A stretch of 64,000 bases of DNA from Atrina japonica (GCA_030159075.1 BROG01000513.1:310001-374000); one strand, 5' to 3'; shown: positions 46,998-58,845, counted from the stretch's first letter. Notes: generated by a model not told the origin, from the letters alone. Program-made: numbers and translations.

Positions 46998-47048
46998 CAT
47001 GGTAGATAGATATACAAATAGATAGATAGATATAGATAGATAGATAGT

Positions 47049-47136
<88 letters not shown>

Positions 47137-47139
47137 TAG

Positions 47140-47170
<31 letters not shown>

Positions 47171-47171
47171 A

Positions 47172-47202
<31 letters not shown>

Positions 47203-47240
47203 TGACAATAGAAAATAGAAGGACAGATAGAGATACATGT
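46998..47240 (+). repeat. GATA/GACA microsatellite
   Basis: (GATA)n with a clean switch to (GACA)n at about 47099-47134 and back. Confidence 0.97.
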
Positions 47241-47689
47241 AGATAGATAAATAGAGACAGATCTTAGATGGAGAAAAAAACAATTGTCTATTGGTATACT
47301 CTCTCTCTCATATACACATTTATCTTAAAAACAACATACAATAAATGAAGCTCAGGTCAACATTCCTAGAGTTACTGAGACAATGATGTAATAGAATTTA
47401 CTTAAAAAGCGATAAAAGAAAAATATCATACACATTAAACTCTCAAAACATCTACTTAATGTGTGTCTCCTGAGAATTTAAAATTTCCCCAGATATCAAT
47501 AGAAGCAAAATTATTGAAAAAAATTGTGAAAAAAAAATGTTTATGGATGCTAATGAATTTGTCATTTAATTCTACATGGACATTTTAATGTTCAATTCAA
47601 CCTAAAGTTCAGACGGAAAATGACATTAATACATGTGTTTCTAACAAACGAGGAGCACGAGGTACACGTACAAATCTATTTTTCAGGTC
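47241..47689. other. No supported feature
   Basis: AT-rich; nothing recognised. Confidence 0.4.
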
Positions 47690-48000
47690 CTAGGTTGATT
47701 TTGATTGTTTGTTTGTTTTAAATCCCATCAAGAATTTTTCGCTTATATGGAGCCATACCAGACTTAGGGGATGTGCCACAAATTTTGACCTGTGCTTATC
47801 CAGTGAGGGTTCTTTTAGGTACCGCCGTGACATGGGACCTTGGTTATCTGAAAGACCTGTGACTTTCACATCGTATGCCGAACGTTTGGCGAGGGAACAG
47901 TCGCTACCAAGTCTTTGGTATGACCCAGAGTCTGGAATCAAATCTGGAACCTTGCACTTGTCAGCGGATTGCTCTACCACTAAACCACCGCAAGAGGTGT
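47690..48000 (-). mobile_element. SINE-1 copy, well preserved
   Basis: Minus strand: A-box-like GGTTTAGTGGTAGAGCA and B-box AGATTTGATTCC near 47935-47995, then CATGTCACGGCGGTACCTAA, AAGAACCCTCACTGGATAAG and tail AATTCTTGATGGGATTTAAA with (ACAA)n. The plus-strand frame at 47709-48095 is an artefact of this element. Confidence 0.8.
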
Positions 48001-48349
48001 CCTACATGGATAGATGGATGATAAATAGACAGCAACATATGGATATTTTCTCTCTCTCATTCTCTCTCTCTATCTCATGTAAACTGTTATCTTGAAGACA
48101 TCCATCCATTTATCTGTTTATTTAAGTATCAATGGCCAACATGTACTATTTACATACAGCAAGTACAAGGAATTTAAAAGGGAGATAAAGCAGAACACAC
48201 CTAATGAAACCAGTCATAAAAGACCATATTCAACGACCCATTTTGTTTAATTATCACTCTGTTAATATCGCCACCTGTCTTGGAAGGCCGTGACATAATT
48301 AATTACAACTGGGAGTATACAGGGGAACCATTTTCTGCAACTGAAAAGT
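48001..48349. other. No supported feature
   Basis: Short TC-rich tract at about 48050-48075; otherwise unassigned. Confidence 0.4.
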
Positions 48350-48668
48350 GATCTGACATGACAGGTGGTCTCTCAAAAGAATTCTTACTTAGAGGGGCAT
48401 TAGCTGTGTTTACCAAATAAAAAGTGCCATACCTGGGTTTCTCAAGCAATTTTTGCAAAATATATTGGCATTTAAGCATGTTTATGCCATGTATATCTTT
48501 TCTTTTATTAATTTATATCAATCTAACTAGTAAAAATGAAAAAAAAAATTTTTTTGAAAACATCACAGTTAATGCCCTTTGGAAGGTTATTTAGTGAAAC
48601 CGTGTTCTCACTTTGGTCTCATAAGACAACTGGTGGTCATTTATGAGAGTGGTCGCTTATGATAGGTT
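48350..48668. mobile_element. P element interrupted by a B element
   Basis: GACAGGTGGTCTCTCAAAAG before and GTGGTCGCTTATGATAGG after the B copy at 48391-48582 are P-type sequence. The outer termini are eroded. Confidence 0.5.
48391..48582. mobile_element. B MITE, internally deleted
   Basis: AGAGGGGCATTAGCTGTGTT to CATCACAGTTAATGCCCTTT, about 192 bp. Lacks the first half of the usual interior. Confidence 0.8.
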
Positions 48669-49911
48669 TTTCCTTTTTCTAAATCTCATAACTTTTCCTC
48701 ATTTCCAATTTACTTGAATGAAATTCTAATAGAATGCATACATATATTTCTGATTTGGGAATATTCATTTTCAGGGGAGATGTCATTATTTTTTATTTAC
48801 AGCAGAAATCAATTTAATTGAAAATGATATATGTAAAACTGCAAATACACGTAATATATAGATGTTTCGAGGAAGAAATGTATATCTACAAGACTACATA
48901 CCACGAAATAAACTTTGCAATCATTTAATCCCTCAAAGTCTCCACAGATAAAGAAGCACCTCTATTATCGCTGATGAAATACCAAATGAAATCATTAAAT
49001 TAATGGAGGAAAACATCAAAGGTGAGACTACACTCTATTGATTTAAGTCTCTTTTGCTGCCAAAATAAAATCAATCGAGGTCACAGGTCAACACTTTGGT
49101 ATTAGATCTCTAATTCCTTTAAATAGGGCCTGTCAAGATTATGGCAGGTTTTCGCCACACATCAACAATAATTCTTGTATAAGAAAATCTTTTGGACAAA
49201 TACGGGCATCTTCAAAACAAAACAAATAATATTTTTTGTACAGACATTTTGTCAGATGGAAAAATATTTGTGTGATCCATCGGGTTTGTTAAGATAACAA
49301 ATATCTGAGAGAACTCTTCTTAATAATTCAATGGCTATCTTCTCTCTCTCTCTCTCTCTTTCTCTCTCTTTCTCTTGCTCTCTCTCTCACACTCTCTCTT
49401 TCTAATGCTAAAATCGTCAACATTTTTCAGGAGGTACAAAATGTACATACATGTACATATTGTCATTGTTTCAATTATTAACTTCAATGTTCTCTTTTTT
49501 AGATTCTCAAAATTTTTTTTACCAAAACTTACATTTTTGACGGAATTAATTGACGAGTGAAACATAACTCAAATCAACTAAAATAAACAAAAAATTAGTA
49601 AAATAAAAATTAAAAAAAACTAACAAACAAAATTATTTGTATGATGTGGCCCGGCCAGTAGTTTCTGAAGTGGGTCAGTCAGAAGGCAAATAATTTTTTT
49701 CAATTTTCTTTTCAATTTTGATATGTGGATTGGACATAATTTCAAACCTTCTGTCTTCTAGTATATTTCAGATTTCTTGGTGAAAAAAAAAATAATAGAA
49801 CGGCAAAATTGCCTTAAAAAATACGTTTTGTTCCGGGTTCTTTAGGTAAGTTGGTCAGTTTTTATTTTTGACCTAATTCAGAATTTTTTAATCTGCATTT
49901 ATATAGATATA
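48669..49911. other. No supported feature
   Basis: TC microsatellite at about 49340-49400. Otherwise AT-rich without recognised genes. Confidence 0.4.
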
Positions 49912-50080
49912 TACAATGGAATCTCATTATGACAAAATTGGATCAGTCAATTCTGTTTATATAAAAATTGAATGACTTGTCCAAGTTTTGATTGATAGAT
50001 AAATATATGTTTATTTTGGTTATCTCGAATTCCAGAAATCTCGATGTCATGAACTTTCAGACAACGAGATTTTACTCTAT
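49912..50080. mobile_element. I element
   Basis: TACAATGGAATCTCATTATG at the left; ACAACGAGATTTTACTCTA at the right, forming inverted termini. Interior GGTTATCTCGAATTCCAGAA shared with 40402-40605. Confidence 0.65.
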
Positions 50081-50225
50081 TTATTTTCATGCCTTGTATC
50101 TAAATTTTATATGAAATTTTAAAACAATGCCATGAATAATATTTTTTTTTTATCATCATAGTGATATATTATGATGCAATACCCAGAATATGTACAGAAT
50201 TTATGAAATTGTTTGACAATGCACC

Positions 50226-50316
50226 ATAACTCATTAATCCCTGAAAACCAATGGACTCCTCTGTCAATTAATGATTTAGATCAGTCCAAATGTGTCTATA
50301 GGGGTGAAGGAGTTAA
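50226..50316 (-). mobile_element. M1 MITE (91 bp)
   Basis: ATAACTCATTAATCCCTGAA to AGGGGTGAAGGAGTTAA. Confidence 0.8.
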
Positions 50317-50356
50317 GGAAGGCTATACTTTTTCCAGTCATGAATATTAGTTTACT

Positions 50357-50554
50357 TTGTACACTTGTACCTGTCTTGAGAGACCACTCTTATAAAAGAG
50401 CACCTGTCTTCTAGTATAAGACCACATTCGAAAAACTGTTTAGTAAAGTAATCCTCTGAATGAAACCTCTTTTGAGAGAGCATCTTCTTGAGAGACCAGA
50501 TTTCAATGACACATGTAGGGGTGGTCTCTCAAGATATGTGTAGGTTTCACTGTA
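50357..50554. mobile_element. P element
   Basis: TACCTGTCTTGAGAGACCAC at the left and TGTAGGTTTCACTGTA at the right. Confidence 0.65.
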
Positions 50555-50574
50555 TTAGAAATTTTAAAGATTTG

Positions 50575-50746
50575 TACAGTGGAACCTGTCCTAAAAAAAA
50601 CACGCTGATGAAAGAGCACCTGTCCTCCGAGGCAACATTCTGAAAACCACTTAATTAAATGTTCCTTTAGATAAAATTTCTTTTGAGAGACCATCTGTCT
50701 TAAGAGACCACATTTTATCGGAAGATGGGGTGGTCCTTTAACTGTA
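50575..50746. mobile_element. P element
   Basis: TACAGTGGAACCTGTCCTAA to GGTGGTCCTTTAACTGTA, with AGAGACCATCTGTCTTAAGA inside. Only about 20 bp from the previous P element, so the two are nearly tandem. Confidence 0.75.
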
Positions 50747-51293
50747 GTAAAATAGGTGTTCTTGAAATGGAAAATTTGAATTTTCACCAGTTTTTCAAAA
50801 AAGTATAAAAATTCAGTGTAACCAGGGCCCGAAGTCACCAAATTTACTCAGTACTCAAGCTCAACTAACTTTTCATGATTTTAAGGTAAAATCAAATGTA
50901 CTTCATTCTGTAACTGGACATGTTTGCATATTGTTGGCATACAATTTTTAAATAATGGTAAAAATTAATACTCATTTGAAGGAAACTTCAGAAAATTTAG
51001 AAAAATGTTTGAGTACGTACTCAATTTTTGAGTACCTTACTCAACATATTTATTCATTTTTGTACATGAAAATCATAAGTTTGACGCAAAACTTTATAAA
51101 GGAATTATGGAAAATATTGATATGTTTCCTAATCACTCAAACCCAAAAGATTTACACCGATTATATAGTCAAAATAATGAAATAAAAGTTGAGCTTGAGT
51201 ATTGAGTAAATTTGGTGACTTCGGGCCCAGTTTTAAGCGACCATTCAAGGGAAGAGCGCAAAAAAGATCATATATGACAGGGGGTCTCTTAAT
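50747..51293. other. Inverted GAGTA-type repeat, otherwise unassigned
   Basis: GGGCCCGAAGTCACCAAATT at about 50825 and AATTTGGTGACTTCGGGCCC at about 51210 are exact inverted copies, bounding a ~400-bp foldback-type element. Confidence 0.6.
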
Positions 51294-51383
51294 ATAACTC
51301 TTTCACCCCTAAAGATACATTTTGACTGGTCTAAGTTATTGATTTACAGAAGAGTCTATTGTTTTTCAAGGAGATGAGTTATA
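51294..51383 (+). mobile_element. M1 MITE
   Basis: ATAACTCTTTCACCCCTAAA to GAGATGAGTTATA; TTAA replaced by TATA at both ends. Confidence 0.75.
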
Positions 51384-51521
51384 AATGTAATTCAGGAAAC
51401 CCAATATTCAACCTTCCAAAATCTCACTATTTAAACCAAAATGAAAAAAAGTTTTTATCATCATTATTTCAGATATTTTTATTATTTCAAATAATCAGAA
51501 AACGTATTTTTAATTGATTAG

Positions 51522-51613
51522 TTATCTCATTCACCACTAAAGACACATTTAGATTGGTTTAAGTCATTGATTTACTGAGATGAGTCCATTGTTTTTCAGG
51601 GTTGATGAGTTAA
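51522..51613 (+). mobile_element. M1 MITE (92 bp)
   Basis: TTATCTCATTCACCACTAAA to AGGGTTGATGAGTTAA. Confidence 0.8.
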
Positions 51614-51649
51614 AGTAAACATTTCTTTGTTTAGAATGCATTGCATGAG

Positions 51650-51740
51650 CAAGTATACTGGCAAACTTTCTCACAAAACCAGCTTAGAATATAGATTTCA
51701 GCAGGACTAGAAATGACACTAGCTAGAGAAGGGAGACTAC
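51650..51740 (-). mobile_element. SINE-2 fragment
   Basis: CTGGCAAACTTTCTCACAAA and CCAGCTTAGAATATAG match the SINE-2 body on minus. Confidence 0.45.
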
Positions 51741-51744
51741 TCCA

Positions 51745-51831
51745 TAGCTGAAGACCCTACAGACCACAATAGACTGGTCTTAAATAACAGGAAAGAGCAT
51801 ACTACTCAGCTACTCATGGGTGAATGGGTTC
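51745..51831 (+). mobile_element. M2 MITE, diverged
   Basis: CTACAGACCACAATAGACTG, GTCTTAAATAACAGGAAAGA and GGGTGAATGGGTT match 57815-57904. Confidence 0.6.
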
Positions 51832-51910
51832 AAAAGAATATTGTGACTTATGATTTTTTAAAAAGTTCAAACTCATTGTTTTCATCAATAGTAAAAAAAA
51901 TATATATATA

Positions 51911-51990
51911 TACAGTAAAACCTTGTTATACTGGCAACATTTGTTCAGCTGGGATTTGGCGATAGGCTGAGTGAAATCTTAAACGAAATA
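51911..51990 (+). mobile_element. H element, one terminus
   Basis: TACAGTAAAACCTTGTTATA and CTGGCAACATTTGTTCAGC, the complement of the right end of 55870-56121. Confidence 0.5.
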
Positions 51991-52825
51991 ATAGGATAAA
52001 GCGAAGAGGCAAACAAAACGAGAGGCATTATAAAATGGTTTTACTTTAAATGAACCAGAATTATAGACCCCAAAAATTTGGTCTGGTGTGAAATGGCTTA
52101 TGATTGATATTGGATACATATCAAATGGCTTAAGAGCATGTTAACATATATTTGTAGCATTTCATGGTTTGTTTATTACTTAGTGGTAGAATTGAAAATT
52201 CAAAAAAATCGGGAGAGATGAAGTTTGAATCTGAATGGCTTCCCTTTTAAAATCATCACGAACCAAATAATTCTGGTACTGAGATCCATCTGTAAATTAA
52301 CATAAAATCATTGGAAAAAATATGTTATATAAACCAACGAAACAGAACATTACATCATTTAATTAATTCCTCTGAAAGTACTTTATCTTTTCATCTAGTT
52401 TTTAATCTTTTTCTCAAAAGATCAGATCAACGTGGTCCGTTTGTATAATGCGCCATCAATCACAACATACAAACACACAACGACCCACATATTTACACGA
52501 TTTTAAGATTTGTACTTTGGTGAATGTTGTCCTTAAATGCATCAATTATCGTTCTCCCTGATTCTAATCATTAATTGAGCTTTAATCAAATCTAAATACA
52601 CCACAATTTCATTTGTCTTCTGAGGACAAAGCATTTCTCATTACACTGAGAATTGAAATTTATTTTTCACTTTAAACAAAAATAATTATCTTTCCCTCTT
52701 TAAAAAGAAAAACAAACAAAAAACAATTCTAAGGGTATTCTTTGAAATGTCCAAATTTTCTTTAAATATAGAATGATAACTTCATGTAATCATAAAAAAG
52801 GAAACTCAAGGAACATTTGCACACT
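51991..52825. other. No supported feature
   Basis: AT-rich; nothing recognised. Confidence 0.4.
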
Positions 52826-53062
52826 CAACCATTTTTCAGTTATATGATGGCAGCCAGTTTTTTATGGTGGAGGAGCGAACCCACTTACATGTACAATGTA
52901 ACCGGAGAGAGACCACTGGCTTTTCACAAGTAAATTAGCAAACTTTCTCATAAAAATCTCCTTAGGTTCCTGTGGGACTTGAACCTGCGCTGACAGGAAG
53001 TGAGAGACTTCACGATTTCCAGCATGATCCTCTAACTACCCAGTCACGAAGGCCTCTGTTCA
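52826..53062 (-). mobile_element. SINE-2 copy
   Basis: Minus strand: head with diverged B-box CAGGTTCAAGTCC near 52985, body CTAAGGAGATTTTTATGAGA, GGGTTCGCTCCTCCACCATA and CTGGCTGCCATCATATAACT. Confidence 0.7.
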
Positions 53063-53215
53063 TTTAGAACACAGTACCATAGTACAGAGTTGTCAAAAGT
53101 CAACAAACATGTAGCATGTCGGTGGAAGCATTGCATCTCAGATACTGAAATCTTGACTACGAAGTATGTCAACTGGCATTACAAAATATATATAGGTCAC
53201 AAGGTCAGGTCTTTT

Positions 53216-53400
53216 TATACAATAAAACCTATTTATAATGCCACTCATTTCATTTCCCACCTTGCTTTACACCACAGGTTTTTTAAAGTCCACTTCTTTA
53301 ATTTTCCATCAAATTTCATTTAAGATTTCCGCCAACCTATCCCCAAACCCCTTTATAATGCCAAATTTGGGCTGAACAAATGGTGGCAGTATAACGATAC
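53216..53400 (-). mobile_element. H element
   Basis: TACAATAAAACCTATTTATA to TGGTGGCAGTATAACGATA, with CAAACCCCTTTATAATGCCA and AATTTGGGCTGAACAAATGG shared with 55870-56121. Confidence 0.65.
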
Positions 53401-53533
53401 TAAATTTTAAAATATTCTGTGCATAAATATCCACATACTTACTGAGAATACCAAGGGTACAGGTATCGGTTACTTAAATAACGGATATGCATATACAATG
53501 TATGTAGAAAAAAGACGAATATTCAAGTATAAA

Positions 53534-53624
53534 TTAACTCATCAATCCCTGAAAAACAATGAATTCTTCTGTAAATAAATGACTTAGATCAGTCCAAATG
53601 TGTCTCTAGGGGCGAATGAATTAG
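53534..53624 (-). mobile_element. M1 MITE, full length (91 bp)
   Basis: TTAACTCATCAATCCCTGAA to AGGGGCGAATGAATTAG. Confidence 0.85.
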
Positions 53625-53638
53625 ATAGCTGTCAAAAA

Positions 53639-53819
53639 TACAGTAAAATCTGCTACAGAAGCCACCTCTATATAAGGATTACCTGTTTATAAAGGCCAGT
53701 TTTTTCAAGTCCCTTGACTGCATACTTCAACTAAATTAAACCTGTGTATAAGGGTCACCTGCACATAAGGGTCAATATTTTCTGGTCCCTTGGGTGGCCC
53801 CTATACAGTTTTCACTGTA
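53639..53819. mobile_element. P element
   Basis: TACAGTAAAATCTGCTACAG to TACAGTTTTCACTGTA. Interior uses 'TATAAGGGTCACCTGCACAT', a variant of the P motif. Confidence 0.75.
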
Positions 53820-55105
53820 CTCAAATATTTATTTTCTGTATTTGTTTCAGCTCTAGTACCCAGAAAATTACTAGTAACTTTCAGCCAGTTAACTTGCAAA
53901 CTTTTCCACCAAAATCGGAGTCCACAATCTTCAAATTCAATAAATACTGAAGATCCGATTTTATTTCTAAATCTTCTGGATACTGGTACATTTGACAAAA
54001 AATTTTTTATTTTTTTCATCCATAAAATTTGTGTTACACATAATTTTTCCATAAAAAGAAAATAATTTGTGCATGTACCTGGAAATTTTCTCCTCTGGCT
54101 ATTTTTTACCTTTAATATGGCTGAAAAAATATTCACCCCTTCTTAAATTTACCCTATATCACCCAATGTACAATGTATGCCCACGCTTCAATTATTTTAA
54201 TCGTTTTAAATTCGCCTTCTCATCTATGAGCAAAAAAAAATGGCAAAAATTAAGCCACAGCAAAAATTTCCTGCTATACTGTACAGTATTATTGTTGGCT
54301 GTTTAAGGGGTTTTCATCACATGACCAGAAAAACTTTCATGACTATATAAAATTGTATGCAACAAAAGCAATAAATGAAAATTACAAATGTATATGCTTT
54401 AATCTCGAAAAACATTTCCTTATCTTGGTGGCTTTTACTGCTGATGACTTGAACACCCCATCCCCCCCCCCACCTCCCAAACTCCCAAATTGGAGATGAG
54501 AGGAACAATTGATAACAGCATACCAAAGTTTGCCAATAAGTATGTGCTTTGACTTCAAAGAATCAAGAGACGACTCCCCATGGTCTGTAATGAGTTGTGA
54601 GCTTTTGTAGATACAAGCTTGGCACCGAGTCACGCTTTCACCTTAAATACATCTAGAAAAGTGCTGAGTATGGTAATATGCCAAAAATAAAGGTAAGAAA
54701 ATATTTGATCTAAAAATAATGCTTCTGTAACTTTTGTATGTATGTTGTTATGGTAAACACTTTGTAACACATATGCATTTATGTACTACACTGTTAAATG
54801 TATCATAATATACATTTGTACAGCTTAAAACATTAGACCAATCACAAAGTCACTGTCCAAGCTATATCAAATGCCACTATATATTTGGTAATAACCTAAT
54901 TAATAATTAGCATTCATTAAAAACAATTCGATTCCATTCAGTTTATTCCAAAAGCATTACAGCTTATAGGTTTACAACATAACATGTGTTAATCATGTTA
55001 AACATATATGGATACAAGATAACGGAGGCTAAACGGCGAAAAATAACTCTGTGTAATTAATAATATATTCTTTTAGAGTGTGACATCAAGTAATGATATT
55101 GAAAG
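53820..55105. other. Unassigned
   Basis: 53801-54136 is open on minus (111 codons) and partly open in two plus frames. No domain recognised, so it is most likely a stop-poor stretch. G-rich complement at about 54462-54472. Confidence 0.35.
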
Positions 55106-55865
55106 TACAGTAGGATCTCATTTTCAAGAAATTCAGAGGACTGCCTGAAACACCGGAGACCCAAAATAACCACATTTCTCAATAGATACATTTACATGTA
55201 TAATTTTACAGGTAAACAAATATGCCCACAAATATATATTGTCGGAATTGGGTCTGGCCTTTCAACTTTGACATAGCAAGACTGTCGACTCAACCAATAT
55301 TTGCATAACATAAACATTTGATCTTCAGCAAAAAGAAAAAAAAAACACTGTAAATCAATAGAATGTAACAATGTTTCATAAAAATTCATTTTCAGCAAGA
55401 AAACCAAGTTTGGTATATTGGACCAGCAAACCTCTCATTTGACCTATGACATGTTCATATTATATTTATTGCCTTGACCTCAACAAGAGTCTTGGTAAGC
55501 ATGTGCTTCGAATCCACAGCAGTGGTCATCTGAGAGTCTCCAAGAGGTCCTGGCCTCATACTTTGGTGATAAGTGAAGAGTTATTTTTGGTCAGCTATAT
55601 TTTGGTCATTTATGTTTATATCATGTCTAAATTTGACCTGCCATCAGATCTCTGGCTTGTCGTGTCCAACATTCCAGGTGCTTGAAATACCAAAATATTA
55701 CAATGTGAAAATAATTAGAATTGATGCGTCACATGGTACTTAATTAAGATTAACATCCACATGGTGTTATTTTAAAAAACCCTTGTTTGTTAATCTATAA
55801 AACACTAAAATATTTTTACAATGTACCAATAGAGACATTGTGTACATATTTTGGACAGTTTAATT
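55106..55865. other. Unassigned, one weak exon-like block
   Basis: Starts with a CAGTAGGATCTC terminus-like motif. On minus, about 55230-55325 follows a long T tract and GCTGAAG acceptor and reads through KVERPDPIPTIYICGHICLP. It is unrecognised and could be chance. Confidence 0.3.
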
Positions 55866-55869
55866 TTAG

Positions 55870-56121
55870 CCCTCTTAATAGGGTTGCCAAATTGGCTAAA
55901 ATATCCCAATTTACAGTATTCAAGTCTAAAAATTTTACTCAACTTGGTTTTACCTAGTGCTACACCCAGATTATTGTTTCATGTTCCTGCCTGTAAACCT
56001 GCAACATTTCCAATTTTCCCTGTAACTTCATTTAAAGATTCCCTCAAATCATCACCAAACCCTTTTATAATGCCAAATTTGGGCTGAAAAAATGGTGGCA
56101 GTATAACAAGGTTTTACTGTA
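55870..56121 (-). mobile_element. H element
   Basis: Right end TGGTGGCAGTATAACAAGGT then TTTACTGTA; interior CAAACCCTTTTATAATGCCA. The left end AGGGTTGCCAAATTGGC is less certain. Confidence 0.6.
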
Positions 56122-57464
56122 TTAAAATTTTTCAGCAGCAAAAAACACTTCATACGGTCTCTCTTAAATCTATGTGTTAATCATTAGGAATGTTTGATAA
56201 TGGTAATTGCTTGACTGCATGAAAACAGAATACCATTAAAAGATTTTGTGATGAGAAATAAGATTAGAATACACCAGGCAAGCAGATAAACTTGCACAAA
56301 ATTGCTGTAATCTTTATTTTCCAAAATCTTCATTGTCAAAATTGAAATAAAAATAATAATTATAATCAAAACACCAAGAAAAACAAGTCCTAAAATTGCT
56401 TCCATGTGGAGGTACTTCAATAACTTGGCAGACGATTACAGGACAAAATAGTTTTCCTCACACATTAACGCTAATGTTATATTTTTCACCATATTTTTTT
56501 ATTGTTTTCTATTTACTATGCCTTCAAATTGTACTACATGTAAGTACCTTCCATATTTATAAAAAGACTTGAAATTTCGTTTTGGTATTCGGTGTATCAT
56601 AATTCGTCCATCAATATCGTCACTAGCAACATGAAGATACAAAGTTATTCTTTACACTAACAGACATCGGCAATGAAAATAACTCTTCAACTGAGGAGTC
56701 AAAATTTTCTAACAAACTTCAGATTCAATTAAAGTCAAGAGTTTTTCCTCGAGAAGTACGTACCAACTAAATAAGTTTTGCTTTTCCAATTTCTTTTCTC
56801 TTTTTTATTCTGAAAAGAATTTCTAAATAAAACCTTGACAAAGCACGTAAGAAATACAATGAGTTTATTATTCTTTGAAAATATTTGTAGATAAATACAA
56901 AACATTATTAAAGTTTGTCAAAGTGCTTCATAATGAAAAGTTGTCTGCAACTGTAAGAACATTAACAAACAATTCACTTTTGTTTGAAGAAAAATTATAT
57001 TGCATTACACAGTCATGTACATGTAGTTGTGCAGTCATTAACATCTTTATTGTTTCCATTATCTAAATTTTTTAGTTGATAATTCATTTTTTTTCACTGG
57101 ATAATGTTGCACACTTGGATATATAAGTCCAAAACAATTTTTTTTTTTACTCATTTCATGGACATATGCTTCTTTAGTTCTTATAGCTTATAGTAGATTA
57201 AATTCCAAAATACATGTATCATTTTCCACTTAGATGTCAAGCTTCTTCTCATTATTTAGCGTGACATAATGATTCCTACCCTAAAATTCCTAGTGCTGGC
57301 ACTTGGTCACATTTTGATACATCGATCATTGCTACATGTATGTAGAAATCGATTGATGATCGATCAATAGAAGCCCACAGCCGACAAAAACAACTTAGAA
57401 GTTATCGGCTACTTTCTCTTCTATGCAGAAAAATGCTGATGTATATCTACAGTGCTACACCTGC
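56122..57464. other. Unassigned
   Basis: A minus frame at 56184-56420 would encode two hydrophobic segments, but its bias comes from an AT-rich (AAT)n-like stretch. No gene supported. Confidence 0.35.
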
Positions 57465-57790
57465 AGTGGTCTGGTGTACAGCATTAGGCTCACACGTGGA
57501 CGGTCCTAGGTTTGATTCCCAGACCAGGTAATACCAAAGACTTTTAAAATGGTAGTGGCTGTTTCCTTGCCAACAGCTCATCATACTAAGTGAAAGTCAC
57601 ACGAGTCTTTCAGATGAAACCGAAAACCGAGGCCCCATGTCACGGAAGATGTGGCACGTAAAAGAACCCTCACTGCACTGGTGTCAGTCCATAGCACAGG
57701 TCAAAATGTGTGGCACTTGACCTAAAGCTGGAGACATGTCTGTATACCTGAAAAATTCTTGATGGGATGTAAAATAACAATAAAAAACAA
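57465..57790 (+). mobile_element. SINE-1 copy, reference-quality
   Basis: Head with B-box AGGTTTGATTCCC (about 57510), then GATGAAACCGAAAACCGAGG, CACGTAAAAGAACCCTCACT, CATAGCACAGGTCAAAATGT, GTGGCACTTGACCTAAAGCT and tail AAATTCTTGATGGGATGTAA with (CAATAAAAAA). This copy gives the order used to interpret 9925-11010. Confidence 0.8.
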
Positions 57791-57814
57791 CAATGTCTTA
57801 AAAGGGCAAATGAA

Positions 57815-57904
57815 TTAACCCTTTTACCACTACAGACCATAATAGACTGGTCTTAAACAAAAGAAAGAGCATACCACTCAGATATCCAGGGGTGACAGAG
57901 TTAA
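57815..57904 (+). mobile_element. M2 MITE, full length (90 bp)
   Basis: TTAACCCTTTTACCACTACA to CCAGGGGTGACAGAGTTAA. Core ACCATAATAGACTGGTCTTA. Confidence 0.85.
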
Positions 57905-58236
57905 CAAACATGATTTTTTTCTGGCATTAATATCGGGGTAAACAGAATAAAAACAAACAATAATAACAATATATTCATTAATTCCCTTTGATATTCTTAA
58001 CGACCTTCAAAGAAGGTAAATGATCAAACCAACACCAAACCCTATCCATGAGATATTAAATCGATGCAAGATTAGATGAATCGATCATTGCCTCGACAAC
58101 ATGTATACGACAATTTAACAGATCTTTCCGATCATCAGAACAGCACTACTGCTTACCCACATCCTTTTTTTAATAGAATGATGAATAATGTTGCTGCTAT
58201 GCCTCAGAAGTAAATATTTTATAAACCAGTTTAGAG
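57905..58236. other. Unassigned, possible upstream exon
   Basis: On minus, a frame ending ATGTGG|GTAAGC at 58157 could be a phase-0 exon end compatible with 34139, but its acceptor is unclear. Very low support. Confidence 0.2.
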
Positions 58237-58845
58237 ACAGTGAAACCTTTCTTAAAAGACCATTTTCCTGAGAGATCACCTGTCTTAAAAGATCACTGTC
58301 CTGAAACACCACCTGTCTTAAAAGACCAGTCCTGAGAGACTACCTGTCTTAAAAGACAACTGTCCTGAGAGACCACCTGTCTTAAAAGACAACTGTCCTG
58401 AGAGACTACCTGTCTTAAAAGACAACTGTCCTGAGAGACTACCTGTCTTAAAAGACCAGTCCTGAGAGATCACCTGTCTTAAAAGACAACTGTCCTGAGA
58501 GACTACCTGTCTTAAAAGACCAGTCCTGAGAGACTACCTGTCTTAAAAGACAACTGTCCTGAGAGACCACCTGTCTTAAAAGACAACTGTCCTGAGAGAC
58601 TACCTGTCTTAAAAGACCAGTCCTGAGAGACTACCTGTCTTAAAAGACCAGTCCAGAGAGATCACCTGTCTTAAAAGACAACTGTCCTGAGAGACCACCT
58701 GTCTTAAAAGACCACTGTCCTGAAAGACCACCTGTCTTGTGAGACCACATTCTGAGAAACATTCTGTCAGATAAAACCTCTTTCAAGAGACCACATTTGA
58801 GTGACACAGTGGATGGTCTCTCAGGACCACAATGATGGCTCTCAC
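58237..58845. mobile_element. P element expanded by a 31-bp array
   Basis: Left ACAGTGAAACCTTTCTTAAA; right part GTGGATGGTCTCTCAGGACC. The interior is tandem P motif. The SINE-2 at 58846 abuts the right end. Confidence 0.65.
58255..58740 (+). repeat. 31/28-bp minisatellite
   Basis: Alternates GAGAGACTACCTGTCTTAAA and AGACAACTGTCCT or AGACCAGTCCT. About 16 units. Confidence 0.95.

Noticed and set aside
46993..47283. YLSI-repeat frame
   Set aside because: GATA/GACA microsatellite.
47709..48095. 128-codon plus frame
   Set aside because: Lies over a SINE-1 copy on the other strand.
53801..54136. 111-codon minus frame
   Set aside because: Two plus frames are also open across part of it; no domain or bordering signals.
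56184..56420. Small two-helix membrane protein on minus
   Set aside because: Hydrophobicity comes from an AAT-rich tract; weak start context and no supporting neighbour.
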